Shown here: one piece after another, positions 31,560 to 36,046 of the stretch
How the letters are laid out: every line of letters begins with the position of its first letter
Position numbering within the stretch: the stretch's first letter is position 1
NCBI GenBank assembly: GCA_902496295.1
Contig: CABVAF010000009.1
Span: 1-36,046, forward strand
Reading direction: 5' to 3'
DNA: 36,046 bases
DNA from: an uncultured Clostridium sp.
GTDB lineage: Bacteria; Bacillota; Clostridia; TANB77; CAG-508
Program-made: the position numbers and the translations under genes
The notes under the pieces: generated by a model
The model's input: only the letters and a program-made list of their open reading frames with translations
What the model was told of the DNA's origin: nothing
Database searches by the model: none

Positions 31560-32264
31560 TTATTGCCATTTTACAAGTATATCTTCATCTATTAAACTAG
31601 CTTCAAATCTATAGTGTCCTATAATTTCCATTCTATTATATTTAAAGAAGTCTTCTTCTCTGTTTGGTTGCCCACCATTATGAATAATATATGTTTGCCC
31701 TTTTGAATTTCTTTTATCTGATACAATGCCAATATGCTCTTCATTTCCAAATACTACAATATCACCGGGTTGCCATTCTTCTATTTTATTAATGTCTAAT
31801 GTTAAAGAAATTGCATACTTTTTAAAGAATATATCTAAATTACCAACTCTCCTAAAATCTATATTTTTATCTCTATTTTCTACATAAATATATTCATCTG
31901 GATTTTTCTTTATATCATTATCCACCATATCTCTTAGACAATATCCTGCATTTTTAAAGACCCTCCACACTACATCTGTACAAACGCCTATGTTGTCTGG
32001 AGGATAGCCTCCATTGCCAAAATATCTACTATCATATGTTGGATGATTTTCTGCATCTTTTCTCGCTCCTAACAAAATATCTGTATAGTCATCATTACCA
32101 TTATTATTGTAATCAACTGTACTTTCTATTGTTGCAATATTAAAATCATCTGCACTATAGTATGCTTGTGGTAATATGTTAAAATTATAAAGCATATAGA
32201 TTATTATACTAACCATTATTAGTAAAATAACGATTAAAGTAATAGATAAAAGTTTTTTTAACAT
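31560..32264 (-). CDS. DUF1287 family secreted/membrane-anchored protein
   Basis: The 234-residue protein has one N-terminal membrane anchor (about 5-27) and an extracellular DUF1287 domain. The family is related to NlpC/P60-type papain-like peptidases. Matching features are ILLGARKDAENHPTYDSRYF, the putative catalytic cysteine in GVCTDVVWRVFK and the downstream histidine in GDIVVFGNEEHIGIVSD. Residues 51-62 (DYNNNGNDDYTD) fit an EF-hand-type calcium loop, with acidic or amide residues at positions 1, 3, 5, 9 and 12 and glycine at 6. The start follows AAGGAGG. It lies 18 bases after the M29 aminopeptidase gene and is the last gene of that operon. Confidence 0.88.
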   Translation of the reverse strand: MLKKLLSITLIVILLIMVSIIIYMLYNFNILPQAYYSADDFNIATIESTVDYNNNGNDDYTDILLGARKDAENHPTYDSRYFGNGGYPPDNIGVCTDVVWRVFKNAGYCLRDMVDNDIKKNPDEYIYVENRDKNIDFRRVGNLDIFFKKYAISLTLDINKIEEWQPGDIVVFGNEEHIGIVSDKRNSKGQTYIIHNGGQPNREEDFFKYNRMEIIGHYRFEASLIDEDILVKWQ

Positions 32265-32282
32265 ATATATCCTCCTTATCTT

Positions 32283-33401
32283 TTAAACTAAATTTTCCGG
32301 ATTTAAACCTTCTAATTCTTTTAATACAAATCTACCATCTTTTCTAATAAGAACATCATCAAAATATATTTCTCCTCCACCATATTCTGGAGTTTGAATA
32401 TTTACAATATCCCAATGTATTGCTGACTTATTTCCATTATTACTTTCTTCTAAACTATCGCCTGGTGTAAAATGAAAACTTCCTTTTATTTTCTCATCAA
32501 ATAAAGTATCCCCTATTGGCTTTTCTATATATGGATTTAACCCAATTGCAAACTCTCCTATATATCTTGCACCCTCGTCTGTGTCTAAAATTTTATTCAT
32601 TTTTTCTGTATTATTTGAAGTAGCATTTATTATTTTTCCTTCTTTAAATTCAAGCCTTACATTATTAAATAGTACTCCATTGTACCTTGTTTCGGTATTA
32701 TATGTTATATATCCATTTACACTATTTCTTACTGGTGCTGTAGCCACTTCACCATCTGGTATATTAAATGTTCCCATGTACTTTTCTGCTGGAATTCCTT
32801 CTATACTAAATCTTAAATCAGTATTAGGTCCAATTATATGTACATTTTTTGTTTTATTCATTAAATTTACCAAATTATCCATTTCTTTTGACATTTTATC
32901 ATAATCTAATGTACATACTTTAAAGAAAAAGTCTTCAAATTCTTCTGTACTCATATTACTCATTTGAGCCATAGAATGATTTGGATATCTTAATATACAC
33001 CATTTTGTATGTTTTGCTCTTTTTTCAAAATGAACCTGAGCCGTATAATATTTATTATATAAATCTATTTTTTCCGCTGGAATACCGCTTAATTCAGAAG
33101 TATTAGAACTTGCTCTTATTCCTATATATGCATTCATATCTTTCATTCTTTGAGAATCATGTTTTGTATACATTTTTATTTGCTCTTCTGAGGCATTCTT
33201 TAACATTTCTCTTAATATTTCATAATTTATAATATTAAAATATGGATATGCTCCAATTTGTTCTGCTTGCTTTATTAATTCTTTTCCAAGCGGAATTGCA
33301 TCTTCTCCTAGAATTTCTATTAATATATGCTCATTTTTCTTTAAACTTACTGAATGATTTAATAAGTTTTTGGCTAGTTTTTCAATTCTTTCATCTTTCA
33401 T
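32283..33401 (-). CDS. Aminopeptidase, M29 family
   Basis: Cytoplasmic metallo-aminopeptidase of the AmpS/PepS/aminopeptidase T type that removes N-terminal residues. The 372-residue protein shows the N-terminal KNEHILIEILG, the WCILRYPNHSMAQ segment, GPNTDLRFSIEG and FNIPDGEVATAPV. The C-terminal metal-binding region has FHFTPGDSLEES, SAIHWDIV and GGGEIYFDDVLIRKDGRF. The ATG follows AAGGAGAAA. It is the middle gene of a three-gene unit with a hotdog thioesterase upstream (60 bases) and the DUF1287 gene downstream. Confidence 0.92.
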   Translation of the reverse strand: MKDERIEKLAKNLLNHSVSLKKNEHILIEILGEDAIPLGKELIKQAEQIGAYPYFNIINYEILREMLKNASEEQIKMYTKHDSQRMKDMNAYIGIRASSNTSELSGIPAEKIDLYNKYYTAQVHFEKRAKHTKWCILRYPNHSMAQMSNMSTEEFEDFFFKVCTLDYDKMSKEMDNLVNLMNKTKNVHIIGPNTDLRFSIEGIPAEKYMGTFNIPDGEVATAPVRNSVNGYITYNTETRYNGVLFNNVRLEFKEGKIINATSNNTEKMNKILDTDEGARYIGEFAIGLNPYIEKPIGDTLFDEKIKGSFHFTPGDSLEESNNGNKSAIHWDIVNIQTPEYGGGEIYFDDVLIRKDGRFVLKELEGLNPENLV

Positions 33402-33461
33402 AGTTATATTTCTCCTTAATTATTTTATATTAACTACTTTATAAATTACTTAATTCAGTTA

Positions 33462-33881
33462 TTATTTTTCATCTAGTAATTTTGCAAATTTTTCATGGAA
33501 TTCTGGTGCATATTTCTTCAAACTAATTGGTTTTAAATTACTATCTGTAAAGCAATGTTTGGTTTCTCCTAATAAAACTATATTTCCTGTTTTCTTATCT
33601 GTAACCTCATATCCAATAGTCATTCTTACACCTGAATATTCTTTAGCATATGTATGAACTAATACTATATCTCCAAATGTAACATGTTGCTTGTAAGTAC
33701 AGTTTACTCCAAGTACTGGAATAGTAATTTTATTTTTCTCTAATAAGTCAAATGGCATATCTATTGCTTCTAACCATTCTGTTCTTGCTTCTTCTAAATA
33801 CCTTATATAATTTGAATGATGTACTACCCCCATTCTATCTGTTTCATAATAATTTATTTTTCTTTCATATGTGTATCCCAT
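33462..33881 (-). CDS. Acyl-CoA thioesterase, 4HBT/YbgC hotdog family
   Basis: Hydrolyses acyl-CoA or acyl-ACP thioesters; hotdog fold. The 139 residues carry the signature YYETDRMGVVHHSNYIRYLE with the catalytic aspartate (TDRMG) and histidines, then EARTEWLEAI. The C-terminal half has VRMTIGYEVTDKKTGNIV and GETKHCFTD. The longest frame begins at 33914, but that is only a few bases from the -10 at 33919-33924. ATG 33881 follows GAGAGG and starts the domain correctly (MGYTYERKINYYETD). It is the first gene of the thioesterase, aminopeptidase, DUF1287 unit. Confidence 0.9.
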   Translation of the reverse strand: MGYTYERKINYYETDRMGVVHHSNYIRYLEEARTEWLEAIDMPFDLLEKNKITIPVLGVNCTYKQHVTFGDIVLVHTYAKEYSGVRMTIGYEVTDKKTGNIVLLGETKHCFTDSNLKPISLKKYAPEFHEKFAKLLDEK

Positions 33882-33918
33882 ATGTGAATTCCTCTCTTCC
33901 TTATATAAATGCATATTA

Positions 33919-33947
33919 ATTATATTCTTATAATTGTATTTTGTAAA
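33919..33947 (-). promoter_or_regulatory. Promoter of the thioesterase-aminopeptidase-DUF1287 unit
   Basis: TTTACA (33942-33947) and TATAAT (33919-33924) are separated by 17 bases on the minus strand, leaving a leader of about 30 bases. Confidence 0.65.
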
Positions 33948-34000
33948 TATATTTTAATTTGCATCCGGACCTTTTACATATATTTACACATATATAATAC

Positions 34001-34036
34001 AAAACAAAGAGGCGGCTTTCTTTCGAAAGTCGCCTC
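34001..34036 (-). terminator. GAAA-tetraloop terminator of the DUF1385-like gene
   Basis: On the minus strand, GAGGCGACTTTC and GAAAGCCGCCTC form a 12-pair stem (one mismatch) around a GAAA loop, then TTTGTTTT. It is unusually GC-rich for this genome. Confidence 0.9.
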
Positions 34037-34040
34037 CTCT

Positions 34041-34063
34041 AGAATGTATATTAATACCATTCT
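34041..34063 (-). other. Stop-codon hairpin of the DUF1385-like gene
   Basis: On the minus strand, AGAATG pairs with CATTCT and TAT with ATA across a bulged G, leaving the loop TAAT, which contains the TAA stop codon. It stands four bases before the terminator stem, the same arrangement as in the two small orphan genes. Confidence 0.55.
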
Positions 34064-34974
34064 GTACAAATATCAATTAAATTTTCTCTCCAGAACTTCT
34101 CGTCCTCCTCAGTATAAAACTCCGGATACTTCATAAGCATCCACCGTCTGCCAGCTAAATATGCTAATATTAAATCGCTATCTGTTACATTTCTTGTTGT
34201 AACACTAAGTTGGTTAACTCTCATTAATACACTAATACTACAGTTGATTAGTGATTTTACCACTCCTCTATCTCTGTATTTGAGCATAATTGCTAAAAAT
34301 AATGTATAGATGATTAAGTCAAATACGAACCAAAAAAATACTGAAAAATTCACCAATACTAATTTAGCAATGCAGTGTACTATCACTGCACTCATTATTG
34401 CAATTGTAATTGTTACAAAACTACGCTCTGCAATAATAATGTCAATATTGCTACTACAGCGATTTGAAAATCTTGAAACTTTTCTTAATTCTTCCCAATT
34501 CCTGGGTAGCCGCTGATTTTTACTGATGAAATTTACCATTTTATGTTCGGCTGAATGCTTGCTCCTTATATTTTCTGGTGTTAACGCCAATTTTCTTACT
34601 AGATTATGCCTTAAGTATATCAGAAATATAACCGCATTAGCCATGAATACGCTAAAGAAAAAATTATCTACTACAATCATTATAGAAAAGCAAAGAAGTG
34701 CCAGTGCTATATCAATTATTATGTCTAACCTCCTGTTTATTTGTTTTAGATTGTTTGAATAACATAACTGCTCCAGATAGTTCTCCATCATAGCCATAGG
34801 TTCGTGCTGAATAATAGTCATATACCTATTTTCTTCAAATTCGCAAGCCGTGACATACCAGGTTTCGTCTAAGAAAAATCTTATCTTGTCACTCCCAGTA
34901 GATGCATGTTCTACAACAATTTTCTTCTTGTCTGTAGAGCTATTGATAGTTTCTTTCACATTCCGGAAATTCAT
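34051..34974 (-). CDS. Divergent DUF1385 (YqhQ-like) membrane protein
   Basis: The 307-residue protein is a distant member of DUF1385, of unknown function. Recognisable marks are KHSAEHKMVNFI at about 139 (family form GAEHK), ELRKVSRFSNRCSSN at about 162-176 (family form RHPRCGTS) and the C-terminal QLSVTTRNVTDSDLILAYLA (family form QRLTTREP then an ALxAL helix). It has four hydrophobic segments (about 83-102, 104-122, 184-205 and 208-232). The first 80 residues look soluble, unlike the family's usual start. RCGTS has become RCSSN, so function may differ. Composition is somewhat above the neighbours (18 of 60 G/C at 34441-34500). The start follows GGAGAGAGG, with the ATG in a small hairpin loop. 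Confidence 0.75.
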   Translation of the reverse strand: MNFRNVKETINSSTDKKKIVVEHASTGSDKIRFFLDETWYVTACEFEENRYMTIIQHEPMAMMENYLEQLCYSNNLKQINRRLDIIIDIALALLCFSIMIVVDNFFFSVFMANAVIFLIYLRHNLVRKLALTPENIRSKHSAEHKMVNFISKNQRLPRNWEELRKVSRFSNRCSSNIDIIIAERSFVTITIAIMSAVIVHCIAKLVLVNFSVFFWFVFDLIIYTLFLAIMLKYRDRGVVKSLINCSISVLMRVNQLSVTTRNVTDSDLILAYLAGRRWMLMKYPEFYTEEDEKFWRENLIDICTEWY

Positions 34975-34980
34975 TTTTCC
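34965..34980 (-). promoter_or_regulatory. Start-codon loop hairpin of the DUF1385-like gene
   Basis: On the minus strand, GGAAA and TTTCC form a five-pair stem around AATGAA, which contains the ATG. The stem uses bases just after the ribosome binding site. It is short, but matches the arrangement at the two small orphan genes. Confidence 0.45.
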
Positions 34981-35015
34981 TCTCTCCTTTATAAATTAAT
35001 TAATATTTTATACCA

Positions 35016-35029
35016 TTTCACATTGGAAA
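35016..35029 (-). promoter_or_regulatory. Possible 5' hairpin of the DUF1385-like mRNA
   Basis: On the minus strand, TTTC and GAAA enclose CAATGT, ten bases after the -10. The loop shares ATGT with the 5' hairpins of the two small orphan genes. The stem is short. Confidence 0.35.
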
Positions 35030-35038
35030 CTACATTTT

Positions 35039-35067
35039 ATTATACCATATATTTACATAACTTTCAA
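35039..35067 (-). promoter_or_regulatory. Promoter of the DUF1385-like gene
   Basis: TTGAAA (35062-35067) and TATAAT (35039-35044) with 17 bases between them on the minus strand. Confidence 0.65.
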
Positions 35068-35123
35068 TTGTTACAATTATAACATAATATAAATAGATAG
35101 CACTCTTTCTTTTAATTTAATTC

Positions 35124-35162
35124 TATAAAAAAGAAGATAAAGAAATTATATCTTCATCTTCT
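35124..35162 (-). terminator. Terminator of the HD-domain gene
   Basis: On the minus strand, AGAAGAT pairs with ATCTTCT (inner AGATA/TTTAT partly paired), followed by a T run. It lies about 135 bases after the HD gene stop. The interval 34975-35296 otherwise holds the DUF1385 promoter and a minor CGATT/AATCG inverted repeat near 35222-35240; I see no gene in it. Confidence 0.55.
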
Positions 35163-35296
35163 AACTTTAATTAATCTTTGGTACCAACAAAGTAATTATC
35201 TACAACTTTTGGCACTCCCTACGATTGATATAAAAATCGATTAATTTATTAAAATACACAATATTTTTTGTAAGCTGCAACAGTAATTATAAAATT

Positions 35297-35959
35297 TTAA
35301 TAATCTAAATAGTAGTTTTTAATTTTTTCTATTGTTCCATCAGAAGATATTTTTCTAAACTCATTTTCATAAATTTCTTTTGCATATTTTTTATCAAAAA
35401 AATCTTCTTCAAACTTGTTTCTTTTCTTAATAAGCATTGAATTATTTGTCCACAAATTAAAATGCCCAGTTTCATTAATTCTTTTAGACATATAATTATA
35501 ACATATTTCAAAATGTTCTTCAAAACTTGAAATTCCAGGATAATTTTTAATTGAGGTAGCTAATTGCCTTTTAGCTAAAAGCTTTATATCAAAATCTCTA
35601 TCTGAATCTGATAATACTTTTCCATATATATTTCTAGGAGGTTCTTTTCGAGATTCTCTATGATCTTCAATAGCCTCTTTCATTATAATTAATTGTTTTT
35701 TAGTAAAGTATTCTTTTAATTTTTTATCGGCTATAAATATTTTACCCGACTCTAATTCATGATTTTTCCTATCTACTTCAAGTCCTAAATCATGATATGC
35801 AGACATAGTATAACACATATCTTCATCTAACTTATATTCCGTTGCTAATTCTAATGAATTATTTATAACATTTGAAATATGTATCATTCCATGAGAATAG
35901 TATCTCTCATACTTAGGAAATATATTGTTTCTTATATAAACTAAAAGATCTGTATTCAT
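35297..35959 (-). CDS. HD-domain phosphohydrolase-like protein
   Basis: The 220-residue protein is a single HD domain, a metal-dependent phosphohydrolase fold acting on nucleotides or phosphoesters. The metal-binding pattern is visible as H in YYSHGMIHISNV, the HD pair in SAYHDLGLEV, further histidines in NHELESGK and EDHRES, and aspartates in DSDRDFD. The C-terminal third (from about 150) is helical and unassigned. There is no signal peptide or membrane helix. The ATG follows AGGAGG. It lies 53 bases downstream of a tRNA gene. The specific substrate is unknown. Confidence 0.82.
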   Translation of the reverse strand: MNTDLLVYIRNNIFPKYERYYSHGMIHISNVINNSLELATEYKLDEDMCYTMSAYHDLGLEVDRKNHELESGKIFIADKKLKEYFTKKQLIIMKEAIEDHRESRKEPPRNIYGKVLSDSDRDFDIKLLAKRQLATSIKNYPGISSFEEHFEICYNYMSKRINETGHFNLWTNNSMLIKKRNKFEEDFFDKKYAKEIYENEFRKISSDGTIEKIKNYYLDY

Positions 35960-36012
35960 TTTTCCTCCTAGTTATATCATATATATTCTATTAGTTCAAA
36001 CAGAAACGTATT

Positions 36013-36046
36013 TGGTACCGATGGTGGGACTCGAACCCACATGGTT
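36013..36046 (-). tRNA. tRNA, 3' part only (identity uncertain)
   Basis: The minus strand shows the T arm GTGGG/CCCAC around TTCGAGT, the 3' acceptor strand CATCGGT, discriminator A and encoded CCA. The window ends in the variable region, so the anticodon is not visible. The variable-arm remnant AACCAT could fit a long-arm tRNA such as Leu, which is a guess. Confidence 0.85.

Noticed and set aside
35960..36000. Promoter TTGAAC-17-TATAAC for the HD gene
   Set aside because: Transcription from it would begin inside or after the ribosome binding site; readthrough from the tRNA or another promoter is as likely.
35177..36019. Attachment-site pair flanking the HD gene (TTTGGTACC at 35177-35185 and at the tRNA 3' end, 36011-36019)
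   Set aside because: Only nine bases match, there is no integrase, and the second copy continues with unrelated sequence. Chance is a sufficient explanation.

Overview
The window is AT-rich (about a quarter G+C where I counted neutral stretches) and reads as the chromosome of an uncultured, probably anaerobic Clostridia-like Bacillota. The evidence is a Gram-positive PolC, a glycyl T-box riboswitch, the pyrH-frr-uppS-cdsA-rseP-polC block, a Spo0H-type sigma factor, a sortase with an LPXTG substrate, RqcH, SecG and many A/T-rich intrinsic terminators. Nearly all genes are on the minus strand, so a replication fork probably crosses from right to left. Species cannot be fixed from sequence alone.

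Layout. 1-260: 5' part of a prepilin-like gene carrying an apparent one-base frameshift. 502-2219: glyS with its T-box leader and promoter. 2220-2670: non-coding DNA with a cluster of DnaA-box-like sites. 2674-5387: a DUF1294 membrane protein and a 777-residue protein built of repeated helix-turn-helix-like units. 5428-14371: the pyrH, frr, uppS, cdsA, rseP, polC operon, which lacks the dxr and ispG genes usually found inside it. 14597-15835: sortase facing an LPQTG surface protein. 16007-18802: ychF, an orphan gene, tRNA-Thr and sigH. 19024-20745: rqcH. 20815-21856: two small paralogous orphan genes of much higher G+C with highly structured mRNAs. 21860-25753: a FIST sensor-like protein, an aldehyde dehydrogenase and an iron alcohol dehydrogenase. 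25898-28570: secG, rnr and an 82-residue conserved-looking protein. 28580-31474: a tiny Cys/Gly-rich membrane peptide divergent from a U32 peptidase-family protein. 31560-33947: thioesterase, M29 aminopeptidase and DUF1287 protein. 34009-35067: a divergent DUF1385 protein with structured mRNA ends. 35297-35959: an HD-domain protein, followed by the 3' part of a tRNA cut by the window edge.

How the genes work together. The central block links UMP phosphorylation, ribosome recycling, undecaprenyl and phospholipid precursor synthesis, membrane proteolysis and chromosome replication. The aldehyde and alcohol dehydrogenases probably form a redox pair with the FIST protein at the head of the operon. 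The sortase probably anchors the LPQTG protein.

The most unusual content is a set of orphan genes (20900-21283, 21459-21806, and by similar architecture 34051-34974, perhaps 17232-17774). Their transcripts appear to carry a 5'-terminal hairpin, a hairpin holding the start codon in its loop, a hairpin over the stop codon, and a strong GC-rich tetraloop terminator. The two small paralogs differ in stem sequence but keep the pairing, which points to selected RNA structure. I recognise no family for these two proteins.
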